Assembly: GCA_963691815.1 (NCBI GenBank)
Contig: OY829649.1
Coordinates: forward strand, 1-64,000
DNA from: Echiichthys vipera
Taxonomy: Eukaryota > Chordata > Actinopteri > Perciformes > Trachinidae
Direction: 5' to 3'
DNA length: 64,000 nt
Under the pieces are notes generated by a model, which was given only the letters and a program-made list of their open reading frames with translations, had not been told where the DNA came from and ran no database searches. Of the stretch, positions 37,101 through 49,843 are shown in pieces. The position numbers and the translations under genes were made by a program. Every line of letters begins with the position of its first letter. Positions within the stretch are counted from its first letter, which is position 1.

Positions 37101-39055
37101 GTTTCATCACGTTTTTGTGGTGTTTTCGTCTGTTTTTAGTTGTTTCATCACCTTTTTGTGGTGTTTTCATCTGTTTTTGGTAGTTTTTGTGACGTTTTTG
37201 TGGTGTTTTCATCTGTTGTTAGTCGTTTTGTCATGCTTATGTGGTGTTTTCATTTGTTTTAAGTCGTTTTATCACGTTTTTGTGGTGCTTTCACCCGTTT
37301 TTAGTCGTTTTTGTCACGTTTTTGTGTTTTTTTCATCCGTTTTTAGTCATTTCGTCATGCTTCTGTGGAGTTTTGCGTCTGTTTTTAGACGTTTTTTCAT
37401 GTTCTTGTGGTGTTTTTGTCTGTTTTTAGTAGTTTCATCACGTTTTTGTGGTGTTTTCATCTGTTTTTAGTCGTTTTGTCATGTTTTTGTGGTGTGTGTC
37501 ATCTGTTTTTAGTTGTTTTATCACGTTTTTGTGGTGTTTTCATCTGTTTTTAGTCAATTCATCTCGTTTTTGTGGTGTGTTTCGTCTATTTTTAGTTTTT
37601 TTATCTTATCTTTGTGGTGTTTTCATCAGTTTTTAGTCATTTTTGTCATTTTTTTTGGTGTTTTCATCTGTTTTTATTCATTTTTGTCATTTTTTTTGTG
37701 GTGTTTTCATCTGTTTTCAGTCGTTATTTCATGTTTTTGTGGTGTTTTCATCTGTTTTTAGTCGTTTCATCATGTTTTTGTGGAGTTTTGCGTCTGTTTT
37801 TAGTCATTTTTTCATTTTCTTGTGGTGTTTTCATCTGTTTTTAGTCGTTCCATTATGTTTTTGTGGAGTTTTGAGTCTGTTTTTAGTCGTTTCATCACAT
37901 ATTTGTGTTTTTTTCGTCTGTTTTTAGTCGTTTCACCATGTTTTTGTGGTGTTTCCATCTGTTTTCAGTTGTTTCATCACGTTTTTGTGGTGTTTTCATC
38001 TGTTTTTAGACGTTTTTGTGGAGTTTTGCGTCTGTTTTTATTCGTTTCATCACGTTTTTGTGGTGTTTTCGTCTGTTTTTAGTCGTTTCATCACGTTTTT
38101 GTGGTGTTTTCATCTGTTTTTAGTCGTTCAATATTGTTTTTGTGGAGTTTTGCGTGTGTTTTTAGTTGTTTTGTCATGTTTTTGTGGAGCTTTGCGTCTG
38201 TTTTTAATCATTTCACCCCTTTTTTGTTGAATTTTGCTTCTTTTTGCGGTGTTTTCATCTATCTTTAGTCATTTTTGTCATGTTTTTGTGTTGTTTTCAT
38301 CTGTTTCTAATCGTTTCGTCATGTTTTTGTGGTGTTTTCATCTGTTTTTAGTCGTTTTGTCATTTTTCTGTTGAGTTTTATGTCTGTTTTTAGTCGTTTC
38401 ATCGTGTTTTTGTGGAGTTTTGCGTCTGTTTTTAGTCATTTTATAATGTGTATGGGGAGTTTTGCTTCTGTTTTTAGTCGTTTTGTCATGTTCTTGTGGT
38501 GTTTTTGTCTTTTTTTAATCGTTTTGTCACATTTTTGTGGTGTTTTCTTCTATTTTTAGTCGTCTTTTCACGCTTTTGTGGTGTCTTGCGTCTGTTTTTA
38601 GTAGTTTCGTCACGTTTTTGTGGTGTGTTTCGTCTGTTTTTAGTTGTCTTATCACGTTTTGTGGTGTTTTCATCTTTATTAGTCGTTTCATCACGTTTTT
38701 GTGGTGGTTTCATCTGTTTTTAGTCGTTTCATCACGTTTCTGTGGTGTTTTCGTCTGTTTTCAGTTGTTTTGGGACATTTTAGTGGTGTTTTCACCTGTT
38801 TTTAGTTGTTTTGTCATGTTTTTGTCGAGTTTTGCGTCTATCTTTAGTTGTTTCATCACGTTTTTGTGGTGTGTTTCATCTGTTTTTAGTCGTTTTTATC
38901 AACCTTTTTGTGGTGTTTTCATCTATTTTTAGTCATTTTTGTCATGTTTTTGTGGTGTTTTGGTCCGTTTTTAGTCGTTTTTTCATGTTTTTGTGGTGTT
39001 TTCGTCTGTTTTTAGTCGTTTCATCACGTTTTTGTGGTGTTTTCATCTGTTTTTA

Positions 39056-39490
39056 GTCGTTTCATAATGTTTTTGTGGAGTTTTGCGTCCGTCTCTAGTA
39101 GTTTATCACGTTTTTGTGTCGTTTTCGTATGTTTTAAGTCGTTTTGTCATGTTTTTGTGGTGTTTTCGTCTGTTTTTAGTCGTTTCATCACCTTTTTGTG
39201 GTGTTTTCATCTGTTTTTGGTAGTTTTTGTGACGTTTTTGTGGTGTTTTCATCTGTTGTTAGTCGTTTTGTCATGCTTATGTGGTGTTTTCATTTGTTTT
39301 AAGTCGTTTTATCACGTTTTTGTGGTGCTTTCACCCGTTTTTAGTCGTTTTTGTCACGTTTGTGTTTTTTTCATCCGTTTTTAGTCGTTTCGTCATGTTT
39401 CTGTGGAGTTTTGCGTCTGTTTTTAGACGTTTTTTCATGTTCTTGTGGTGTTTTTGTCTGTTTTTAGTCGTTTCATCACGTTTTTGTGGT
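39056..39490. repeat. Segment shared with 37.15 kb and with the distal 3-kb blocks
   Basis: The left part (about 39,056-39,200), with GCGTCCGTCTCTAGTAG and GTGTCGTTTTCGTATG, recurs near 52,910-53,080 and 55,680-55,850. The right part (about 39,190-39,490), with TTTTTGGTAGTTTTTGTGAC, matches about 37,150-37,450 at a 2,040-bp offset. The segment is therefore a mosaic connecting distant parts of array 2. Confidence 0.8.
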
Positions 39491-41303
39491 GTTTTCATCT
39501 GTTTTTAGTCGTTTCATCACGTTTTTGTGGTGTTTTCATCTGTTTTTAGTCATTTTGTCATGTTTTTGTGGAGTTTTGCGTCTGTTTTAAGTCGTTTTAT
39601 CACGTTTTTGTGGTGTTTTCATCTGTTTTTAGTCGTTTTGTCACGCTTTTGTGGTATTTTCATCTGTTTTTAGTCGTTTCATCACGTTTTTGTGGTGTTT
39701 TCGTCTGTTTTCAGTCGTTTTGTCACGTTTTAGTGGTGTTTTCATCTGTTTTCAGTCGTTTTGTCACGTTTTAGTGGTGTTTTCATCTGTTTTTAGTTGT
39801 TCATGTTTTGTGGAGTTTTGCGTCTGTTTTTAGTCGTTTCATCACGTGTTTGTGGTGTGTTTCGTCTGTTTTTAGTCGTTTTTGTCAGGTTTTGTGGTGT
39901 TTTCATCTGTTTTAAGTCGTTCCATAACGTTTTTGTGGAGTTTTACGTCTGTTTTTAGTCGTTTTGTCATTTTCTTCCGGTGTTTTTGTCTACTTTTAAT
40001 CGTTTTGTCACGTTTTAGTGCTGTTTTCATCTGTTTTTAGTCGTTTTGTCATTTTTCTGTTGAGTTTTATGTCTGTTTTTAGTCGTTTCATCGTGTTTTT
40101 GTGGAGTTTTGCGTCTGTTTTTAGTCATTTTATAATGTTTATGTGGAGTTTTGCTTCTGTTTTTAGTCGTTTTGTCATGTTCTTGTGGTGTTTTTGTCTT
40201 TTTTTAATCGTTTTGTCACATTTTTGTGGTGTTTTCTTCTATTTTTAGTCGTCTTTTCACGCTTTTGTGGTGTCTTGCGTCTGTTTTTAGTCGTTTCGTC
40301 ACGTTTTTGTGGTGTGTTTCATCTGTTTTTTAGTTGTTTTATCACGTTTTTGTGGTATTTTCATCTGTTTTTAGTCATTTCATCACGTTTTTGTGGTGTT
40401 TTCATCTGTTTTTAGTCGTTTCATCACGTTTTTGTGGTGTTTTCATCTGTTTTTAGTCATTTTGTCATGTTTTTGTGGAGTTTTGCGTCTGTTTTAAGTC
40501 GTTTTATCACGTTTTTGTGGTATTTTCATCTGTTTTTAGTCGTTTTGTCACGCTTTTGTGGTATTTTCATCTGTTTTTAGTCGTTTCATCACGTTTTTGT
40601 GGTGTTTTCGTCTGTTTTCAGTCGTTTTGTCACGTTTTAGTGGTGTTTTCATCTGTTTTCAGTCGTTTTGTCACGTTTTAGTGGTGTTTTCATCTGTTTT
40701 TAGTTGTTCATGTTTTGTGGAGTTTTGCGTCTGTTTTTAGTCGTTTCATCACGTGTTTGTGGTGTGTTTCGTCTGTTTTTAGTCGTTTTTGTCAGGTTTT
40801 GTGGTGTTTTCATCTGTTTTAAGTCGTTCCATAACGTTTTTGTGGAGTTTTACGTCTGTTTTTAGTCGTTTTGTCATTTTCTTCCGGTGTTTTTGTCTAC
40901 TTTTAATCGTTTTGTCACGTTTTAGTGCTGTTTTCATCTGTTTTTAGTCGTTTTGTCATTTTTCTGTTGAGTTTTATGTCTGTTTTTAGTCGTTTCATCG
41001 TGTTTTTGTGGAGTTTTGCGTCTGTTTTTAGTCATTTTATAATGTTTATGTGGAGTTTTGCTTCTGTTTTTAGTCGTTTTGTCATGTTCTTGTGGTGTTT
41101 TTGTCTTTTTTTAATCGTTTTGTCACATTTTTGTGGTGTTTTCTTCTATTTTTAGTCGTCTTTTCACGCTTTTGTGGTGTCTTGCGTCTGTTTTTAGTCG
41201 TTTCGTCACGTTTTTGTGGTGTGTTTCATCTGTTTTTTAGTTGTTTTATCACGTTTTTGTGGTATTTTCATCTGTTTTTAGTCATTTCATCACGTTTTTG
41301 TGG
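39490..41303. repeat. 907-bp tandem duplication within array 2
   Basis: Positions about 39,490-40,396 and 40,397-41,303 are adjacent near-identical copies with a constant 907-bp offset. Shared private features include AGTTGTTCATGTTTTGTGG (near 39,795 and 40,702), CACGTGTTTGTGG and TTTTAGTGCTG (near 40,014 and 40,921). One difference is GTGGTGTTTTCATC near 39,614 against GTGGTATTTTCATC near 40,521. The length is about 22 monomers. Confidence 0.86.
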
Positions 41304-41909
41304 TGTTTTCATCTGTTTTTAGTCATTTCATCACGTTTTTGTGGTGTGTTTCGTCTATTTTTAGTTTTTTTATCTTATCTGTGTTGTGTTTTCATCAGTT
41401 TTTAGTCATTTTTGTCATTTTTTTTGGTGTTTTCATCTGTTTTTAGTCATTTTTGTCATTTTTTTGTGGTGTTTTCATCTGTTTTTAGTCGTTATTTCAT
41501 GTTTTTGTGTTGTTTTCATCTGTTTTTAGTCGTTTCATCATGTTTTTGTGGAGTTTTGCGTCTGTTTTCAGTCATTTTTTCATTTTCTTGTGGTGTTTTC
41601 ATCTGTTTTTAGTCGTTCCATTATGTTTTTTTTGAGTTTTGCGTCTGTTTTTAGTTTTTTTTGTCATTTTTTTCCGGTGTTTTTGTCTGTTTTTAATAGT
41701 TTTGTCTCGTTTAGTGGTGTTTTCATCTGTTTTTAGTCGTTTTGTCATGTTTTTGTGGTGTTTTGCGTCTGTTTTAAGTTGTTTCATCACATATTCGGTT
41801 TTTTTTCGTCTGTTTTTAGTCGTTTCATCATGTTTTTGTGGTGTTTTCATCTGTTTTCAGTTGTTTCATCACGTTTTTGTGGTGTTTTCATCTGTTTTTA
41901 GTCGTTTTT

Positions 41910-42470
41910 GTGGAGTTTTGCGTCTGTTTTTACTCGTTTCATCACGTTTTTGTGGTGTGTTACGCCTGTTTATAGTTGTTTTATCACATTTTTGTGGTGT
42001 TTTCATCCATTTTTAGTCGTTTTGTCACACTTTTGTGTTGTTTTCATCTGTTTTTAGTAGTTTCATGATGTTTTTGATTTTTTTCCGCCTGTTTTCAGTC
42101 GTTTTGTCACGTTTTTGTGGAGTTTTGCGTCTGTTTTTACTCGTTTCATCACGTTTTTGTGGTGTGTTACGCCTGTTTATAGTTGTTTTATCACATTTTT
42201 GTGGTGTTTTCATCCATTTTTAGTCGTTTTGTCACGCTTTTGTGTTGTTTTCATCTGTTTTTAGTAGTTTCATGATGTTTTTGATTTTTTTTCTGCCTGT
42301 TTTCAGTCGTTATGTCACGTTTTTGTCGAGTTTTGCGTCTGTTTTTATTCGTTTCATCACGTTTTTGTGGTGTGTTACGCCTGTTTATAGTTGTTTTATC
42401 CCATTTTTGTGGTGTTTTCATCCATTTTTAGTCGTTTTGTCACGTTTTAGTGGTGTTTTGCGTCTGTTTT
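41910..42470. repeat. Three copies of a five-monomer (207/208-bp) repeat
   Basis: The marker TGCGTCTGTTTTTACTCG recurs with TACTCG at 41,931 and 42,138 and as TATTCG at 42,346, an offset of 207 then 208 bp. Each copy also carries TTACGCCTGTTTATAGTTG and the first two are followed by TTTCATGATGTTTTTGA. The third copy decays at about 42,470. Five 41-bp monomers would give 205 bp, so two or three monomers are 42 bp long. Confidence 0.84.
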
Positions 42471-43320
42471 TAGTCGTTTCATCACGTTTTTGCGGTGTTT
42501 TCGTCTGTTTTCAGTAGTTTTGTCACGTTTTAGTGGTGTTTTCATCTGTTTTTAGTTGTTTTGTAATGTTTTTGTGGAGTTTTGCGTATGTTTTTAGTCG
42601 TTTCATCACGTTTTTGTGGTGTGTTTCGTATGTTTTTAGTCGTTTCATCGCGTTTTGTGGTGTTTTCATCTGTTTTTAGTCGTTTCATCACTTTTTTGTA
42701 GTGTTTTGCGTCTATTTTAAGTCATTTCATAATGTTTATGTGGAGTTTTGCGTCTCTTTTTAGTCGTTTTGTCATGTTCTTGTGGTGTTTTTGTCTTTTT
42801 TTAATCGTTTTGTCACATTTTTGTGGTGTTTTCTTCTATTTTTAGTCGTTTTGTCACGCTTTTGTGGTGTCTTGCGTCTGTTTTTAGCTGTTTCGTCGCG
42901 TTTTTGTGGTGTGTGTCATCTGTTTTTAGTTGTTTTATCACGTTTTTGTGGTGTTTTCGTCTGTTTTCAGTCGTTTTGTCACGTTTTAGTGGTGTTTTCA
43001 TCTGTTTTTATTTGTTTTGTCATGTTTTTGTGGAGTTTTGCGTCTGCTTTTAGTTGTTTCATCACGTTTTTGTGGTGTGTTTCGTCTGTTTTTAGTCGTT
43101 TTTGTCAGGTTTTGTGGTGTTTTCATTGTTTTTAGTCGTTTCATCACGTTTTTGTGGAGTTTTGCTTCTGTTTTTAGTCATTTTTTCATGTTCTTGTGGT
43201 GTTTTCATCTGTTTTAAGTCGTTCCATAACGTTTTTGTGGAGTTTTACGTCTGTTTTTAGTCGTTTTGTCATTTTCTTCCGGTGTTTTTTGTCTACTTTT
43301 AATCGTTTTGTCACGTTTTA

Positions 43321-46300
43321 GTGGTGTTTTCATCTGTTTTTAGTCGTTTTGTCATTTTTCTGTTGAGTTTTATGTCTGTTTTTAGTCGTTTCATCGTGTT
43401 TTTGTGGAGTTTTGCGTCTGTTTTTAGTAATTTCATAATGTTTATGTGGAGTTTTGCGTCTGTTTTTAGTCGTTTTGTCATGTTCTTGTGGTGTTTTTGT
43501 CTTTATTTAATCGTTTTGTCACATTTTTGTGGTGTTTTCTTCTATTTTTAGTCATCTTGTCACGCTTTTGTGGTGTCTTGCGTCTGTTTTTAGCCTTTAC
43601 GTCACGTTTTTGTGGTGTGTGTCATCTGTTTTTAGTTGTTTTATCACGTTTTTGTGGTGTTTTCATCTGTTTTTAGTCAATTCTTCTTGTTTTTGTGGTG
43701 TGTTTCGTCTATTTTTAGTTTTTTTATCTTATATTTGTGGTGTTTTCATCAGTTTTTAGTCATTTTTGTCATTTTTTTTGGTGTTTTCATCTGTTTTTAG
43801 TCATTTTTGTCATTTTTTTTATGGTGTTTTCATCTGTTTTTAGTCGTTATTTCATGTTTTTGTGGTGTTTTCATCTGTTTTTAGTCGTTTCATCATGTTT
43901 TTGTGGAGTTTTGCGTCTGTTTTTAGTCATTTTTTCATTTTCTTGTGGTGTTTTCATCTGTTTTAAGTCGTTCCATAACGTTTTTGTGGAGTTTTACGTC
44001 TGTTTTTAGCCGTTTCATCACATATTTGTGTTTTTTTCGTCTGTTTTTAGTCGTTTCATCATGTTTTTGTGGTGTTTTCATCTGTTTTTAGACGTTTTTG
44101 TGGAGTTTTGCGTCTGTTTTTATTCGTTTCATCACGTTTTTGTGGTGTTGTCTGTTTTTAGTCGTTTCATCACGTTTTTGTGGTGTTTTCATCTGTTTTT
44201 AGTCGTTCAATATTGTTTTTGTGGAGTTTTGCGTGTGTTTTTAGTTGTTTTGTCATGTTTTTGTGGAGCTTTACGTCTGTTTTTAATCATTTCATCACAT
44301 TTTCGTTGAATTTTGCTTCTTTTTGCGGTGTTTCATCTATCTTTAGTCATTTTTGTCATGTTTTTGTGTTGTTTTCATCTGTTTCTAATCGTTTCGTCAT
44401 GTTTTTGTGGTGTTTTCATCTGTTTTTAGTCGTTTTGTAATGTTTAAGGTGTTTTCGTCTGTTTTTTGGACGTTTCATCGCGTTTTGTGGTGTTTTCATC
44501 TGTTTTTAGTCGTTATTTCATGTTTTTGTGGTGTTTTCATCTGTTTTTGGTCGTTTCATCACGTTTTGTGGTGTTTTCATCTGTTTTTAGTCGTTATTTC
44601 ATGTTTTTGTGGTGTTTTCATCTGTTTTTGGTCGTTTCATCACGTTTTGTGGTGTTTTCATCTGTTTTTAGTCGTTACATCATTTTTTTGTGGAGTTTTG
44701 CGTCTGTTTTTAGTTGTTTTGTTATGTTCTTGAAGTGTTTTCGTCTGTTTTTAGTCGTTTAGTAACCTTTTTGTGGAGCTTTCATCCGTTTTTAGTCGTT
44801 TTTGTCACGTTTTTGTGATTTTTTCATCTGTTTTTAGTCGTTTCATCATGTTTTTGTGGACTTTTGCGTCTGTTTTTAGTCGTTTTGCATTGTTTTATGG
44901 AGCTTTGGGTCTGTTTTTAGTCGTTTCATAATGTTTTTGTGGAGTTTTCATCTGTTTTTAGTCGTTTCATCATATTTTTGTGGTGTTTTGATCTTTTTTC
45001 AGTCGTTTTGTCATGTTTTCGTGGTGTTTTCATCCGTTTTTAGGTGTTTGTCATGTTTTTGTCGTGTTTTTGTCTGCTTTTAGTCGTTTCATCACGTTTT
45101 TGTTGTGTTTTGCGTCTGTTTTTAGTAGTTTTCTCAGATTTTTGTGGTGTTGCCTGTTTTTAATCATTTTGTCAGGCTTTAGTGGTGTTTTCATCTGTTT
45201 TTAGGTGTTTTGTCATGTCTTTGTTGAGTTTTGCGTGTGTTTTTAGTCGTTTCATCACGTTTTTGTTGAGTTTTGCATCTGTTTTTAGTTGTTTCATCAC
45301 GGTTTTGTGGTGTTTTCATCTGTTTTAAGTGGTTTCATCACGTTTTTGTGGTGTTTTCATCTGTTTTTAGTCATTTTTGTGGTGTCTTGCGTCTGTTTTT
45401 AGTCGTTTCATCACATTTTTGTGGTGTGTTTCGTCTGTTTATAGTTGTTTATCACGTTTTTGTGGTGTTTTCATCCGTTTTTAGTAATTTTTTACACGTT
45501 TTTGTGGTGTGTTTCATCTGTTTTTAGTTGTCTTATCACGTTTTGTGGTGTTTTCATCTTTTTTTAGTCGTTTCATCACGTTGTTGTGGTGTTTTCATCT
45601 GTTTTTAGTCATTTTTGTCATGTTTTTGTGGTGTTTTCATCTGTTTTAAGTCGTTTCATAACGTAATTGTGGTGTTTTCGTCTGATTTTGGTCGTTTCAT
45701 CACGTTTTTGTTGGTGTTTTCGTCTGTTTTTAGTCGTTTTGTCACGTTTTTGTGGTGTTTTCATCTGTTTTTAGTCGTTTTGTCATTTTTCTGTTGAGTT
45801 TTATGTCTGTTTTTGGTCGTTTCATCGTGTTTTTGTGGAGTTTTGCGTCTGTTTTTAGTAATTTCATAATGTTTATGTGGAGTTTTGCGTCTGTTTTTAG
45901 TCGTTTTGTCATGTTCTTGTGGTGTTTTTGTCTTTTTTTAATCGTTTTGTCACATTTTTGTGGTGTTTTCTTCTATTTTTAGTCATCTTGTCACGCTTTT
46001 GTGGTGTCTTGCGTCTGTTTTTAGCCTTTACGTCACGTTTTTGTGGTGTGTGTCATCTGTTTTTAGTTGTTTTATCACGTTTTTGTGGTGTTTTCATCTG
46101 TTTTTAGTCAATTCTTCTTGTTTTTGTGGTGTGTTTCGTCTATTTTTAGTTTTTTTATCTTATCTTTGTGGTGTTTTCATCAGTTTTTAGTCATTTTTGT
46201 CATTTTTTTTGGTGTTTTCATCTGTTTTTAGTCATTTTTGTCATTTTTTTTATGGTGTTTTCATCTGTTTTTAGTCGTTATTTCATGTTTTTGTGGTGTT

Positions 46301-48376
46301 TTCATCTGTTTTTAGTCGTTTCATCATGTTTTTGTGGAGTTTTGCGTCTGTTTTTAGTCGTTTCATCATGTTTTTGTGGTGTTTTCATCTGTTTTTAGAC
46401 GTTTTTGTGGAGTTTTGCGTCTGTTTTTATTCGTTTCATCACGTTTTTGTGGTGTTGTCTGTTTTTAGTCGTTTCATCACGTTTTTGTGGTGTTTTCATC
46501 TGTTTTTAGTCGTTCAATATTGTTTTTGTGGAGTTTTGCGTGTGTTTTTAGTCTCTTCATCACGTTTTTGTGGTGTTTTCGTCTGTTTTTAATCTTTTTG
46601 CCATGTTTTTGTGGTGTTTTGCGTCTGTTTTAAGTCGTTTCATCAGATATTTGTGGTGTTTTCGTCTGTTTTTAGTCGTTTCATCATGTTTTTGTGGTGT
46701 TTTCATCTGTTTTTAGACGTTTTTGTGGAGTTTTGCGTCTGTTTTTATTCGTTTCATCACGTTTTTGTGGTGTTGTCTGTTTTTAGTCGTTTCATCACGT
46801 TTTTGTGGTGTTTTCATCTGTTTTTAGTCGTTCAATATTGTTTTTGTGGAGTTTTGCGTGTGTTTTTAGTTGTTTTGTCATGTTTTTGTGGAGCTTTACG
46901 TCTGTTTTTAATCATTTCATCACATTTTCGTTGAATTTTGCTTCTTTTTGCGGTGTTTCATCTATCTTTAGTCATTTTTGTCATGTTTTTGTGTTGTTTT
47001 CATCTGTTTCTAATCGTTTCGTCATGTTTTTGTGGTGTTTTCATCTGTTTTTAGTCGTTTTGTAATGTTTAAGGTGTTTTCGTCTGTTTTTTGGACGTTT
47101 CATCGCGTTTTGTGGTGTTTTCATCTGTTTTTAGTCGTTATTTCATGTTTTTGTGGTGTTTTCATCTGTTTTTGGTCGTTTCATCACGTTTTGTGGTGTT
47201 TTCATCTGTTTTTAGTCGTTATTTCATGTTTTTGTGGTGTTTTCATCTGTTTTTGGTCGTTTCATCACGTTTTGTGGTGTTTTCATCTGTTTTTAGTCGT
47301 TACATCATTTTTTTGTGGAGTTTTGCGTCTGTTTTTAGTTGTTTTGTTATGTTCTTGAAGTGTTTTCGTCTGTTTTTAGTCGTTTAGTAACCTTTTTGTG
47401 GAGCTTTCATCCGTTTTTAGTCGTTTTTGTCACGTTTTTGTGATTTTTTCATCTGTTTTTAGTCGTTTCATCATGTTTTTGTGGACTTTTGCGTCTGTTT
47501 TTAGTCGTTTTGCATTGTTTTATGGAGCTTTGGGTCTGTTTTTAGTCGTTTCATAATGTTTTTGTGGAGTTTTCATCTGTTTTTAGTCGTTTCATCATAT
47601 TTTTGTGGTGTTTTGATCTTTTTTCAGTCGTTTTGTCATGTTTTCGTGGTGTTTTCATCCGTTTTTAGGTGTTTGTCATGTTTTTGTCGTGTTTTTGTCT
47701 GCTTTTAGTCGTTTCATCACGTTTTTGTTGTGTTTTGCGTCTGTTTTTAGTAGTTTTCTCAAATTTTTGTGGTGTTGCCTGTTTTTAATCATTTTGTCAG
47801 GCTTTAGTGGTGTTTTCATCTGTTTTTAGGTGTTTTGTCATGTCTTTGTTGAGTTTTGCGTGTGTTTTTAGTCGTTTCATCACGTTTTTGTTGAGTTTTG
47901 CATCTGTTTTTAGTTGTTTCATCACGGTTTTGTGGTGTTTTCATCTGTTTTAAGTGGTTTCATCACGTTTTTGTGGTGTTTTCATCTGTTTTTAGTCATT
48001 TTTGTGGTGTCTTGCGTCTGTTTTTAGTCGTTTCATCACATTTTTGTGGTGTGTTTCGTCTGTTTATAGTTGTTTATCACGTTTTTGTGGTGTTTTCATC
48101 CGTTTTTAGTAATTTTTTACACGTTTTTGTGGTGTGTTTCGTCTGTTTTTAGTTGTCTTATCACGTTTTGTGGTGTTTTCATCTTTTTTTAGTCGTTTCA
48201 TCACGTTGTTGTGGTGTTTTCATCTGTTTTTAGTCATTTTTGTCATGTTTTTGTGGTGTTTTCATCTGTTTTAAGTCGTTTCATAACGTAATTGTGGTGT
48301 TTTCGTCTGATTTTGGTCGTTTCATCACGTTTTTGTTGGTGTTTTCGTCTGTTTTTAGTCGTTTTGTCACGTTTTT
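43321..48376. repeat. Large tandem duplication, copies of about 2.43 and 2.63 kb
   Basis: Copy 1 (43,321-45,751) and copy 2 (45,752-48,376) are adjacent. Offset is 2,431 bp on the left side and 2,625 bp from about 44,040 to 45,750. The offset changes because copy 2 contains an extra local repeat: the GTTTTTAGACGTTTTTGTGG landmark is at 44,084 in copy 1 but at 46,391 and 46,709 in copy 2. In the roughly 1.7 kb right-hand part I saw only two differences (near 45,133 against 47,760, and near 45,515 against 48,140). Shared private motifs include TTCTTGAAGTG, GCATTGTTTTATGGAGC and GTAATGTTTAAGGTG. Confidence 0.86.
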
Positions 48377-49843
48377 GTGGTGTTTTCATTTGTTTTTAGT
48401 CGTTTTGTCATGTTTTTGTGGTGTTTTGCGTCTGTTTTAAGTCGTTTCATCACATATTTGTGGTGTTTTCGTCTGTTTTTAGTCGTTTTGTCACATTTCA
48501 GTGGTATTTTAAACAGTTTTAGTCGTTTTGTCATGTTTCTGTGGAATTTTTTGTCTGTTTTTAGTCGTTTCATCACGTTTTTGTGGTGTTTTCATCTGTT
48601 TTTAGTCGTTTTGCCATGTTTTTGTGGTGTTTTGAATCTGTTTTAAGTCGTTTCATCACATATTTGTGGTGTTTTGATCTTTTTTTGGTCGTTTTGTCAC
48701 GTTTTTGTGGTGTTTTCTTCTGTTTTTAGTCGTTTTTGTCACCTTTTTTTGGTGTTTTCATCTACTTTTAGTCATTTTTGTCACGTTTTTGTGGTGTTTT
48801 CATGAGTATTTAGTCGTTTTTTCATGTTTTTTGTTTTTTTTTCGTCTGTTTTTAGTCGTTTCATCACGTATTTGTGGTGTTTTCATCAGTTTTTAATCGT
48901 TTTTTCATGTTTTTGTGGGTTTTTTCGTCTGTTTTTAGTCGTTTCATCGCGTATTTGTGGTGTTTTCATCTGTTTTTAGTTGTTTCATAATGTTTTTGTG
49001 GAGTTTTGCGTCTGTTTTTAGTTGTTTTGTCACGTTTTAGTGGTATTTTAAACAGTTTTTAGTCGTATTGTCATGTTTCTGTGGAATTTTTCGTCTGTTT
49101 TTAGTCGTTTCATCACATTTTTGTGGTGTTTTCATCTGTTTTTAGTCGTTTTGCCATGTTTTTGTGGTGTTTTGCGTCTGTTTTAAGTCGTTTCATCACA
49201 TATTTGTGGTGTTTTCGTCTGTTTTTAGTCGTTTTATCACGTTTTTGTGGTGTTTTGATATGTTTTTAGTTGTTTTGTCATGTTTTTGTGGTGTTTTCAT
49301 TTGTTTTTAGTCGTTTTGTCATGTTTTTGTGGTGTTTTCAACTATTTATAGTCATTTTTGTCATGTTTTTGTGGTGTTTTCATCTGTTTTTAGTCGTTTC
49401 ATCACGTATTTGTGGTGTTTTCATCTGTTTTAAGTGGTTTCATCACGTTTTTGTGGTGTTTTCATCTGTTTTTAGTCGTTTTTGCGGTGTCTTGCGTCTG
49501 TTTTTAGTCGTTTCATCACATTTTTGTGGTGTGTTCCGTCTGTTTATAGTTGTTTATCACGTTTTTGTGGTGTTTTCATCCGTTTTTAGTCATTTTTTAC
49601 ACGTTTTTGTGGTGTTTTTATCTGTTTTAAGTCGTTTCATAACGTATTTGTGGTGTTTTCGTCTGATTTTGGTCGTTTCATCACGTTTTTGTTGGTGTTT
49701 TCGTCTGTTTTTAGTCGTTTTGTCACGTTTTAGTGGTATTTTAAACAGTTTTTAGTCGTTTTGTCATGTTTCTGTGGAATTTTTCGTCTGTTTTTAGTCG
49801 TTTCATCACATTTTATGGTGTTTTTGTCTGTTTTTAGTCGTTT

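Larger units (their letters stand above)
29957..46060. repeat. Recurring eight-monomer cassette, about nine copies
   Basis: A run of about eight ordered monomers (roughly 320 bp) recurs across the proximal half of array 2. It begins with TGTCATTTTTCTGTTGAG, continues through TTTCATCGTGTTTTTGTGG and TTCATAATGTTTATGTGG (or TTTTTGTGG), and then TGTTCTTGTGGTG and GTCTTTTTTTAATCG. Copies start near 29,957, 32,498, 33,550, 36,577 (partial), 38,329, 40,018, 40,925, 43,321 and 45,752. A tail fragment lies near 42,775. Spacings are irregular (907 to about 3,030 bp), so this is not one simple higher-order repeat but a marker block carried along by several different duplications. I found no copy after 46.1 kb. 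Confidence 0.85.
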
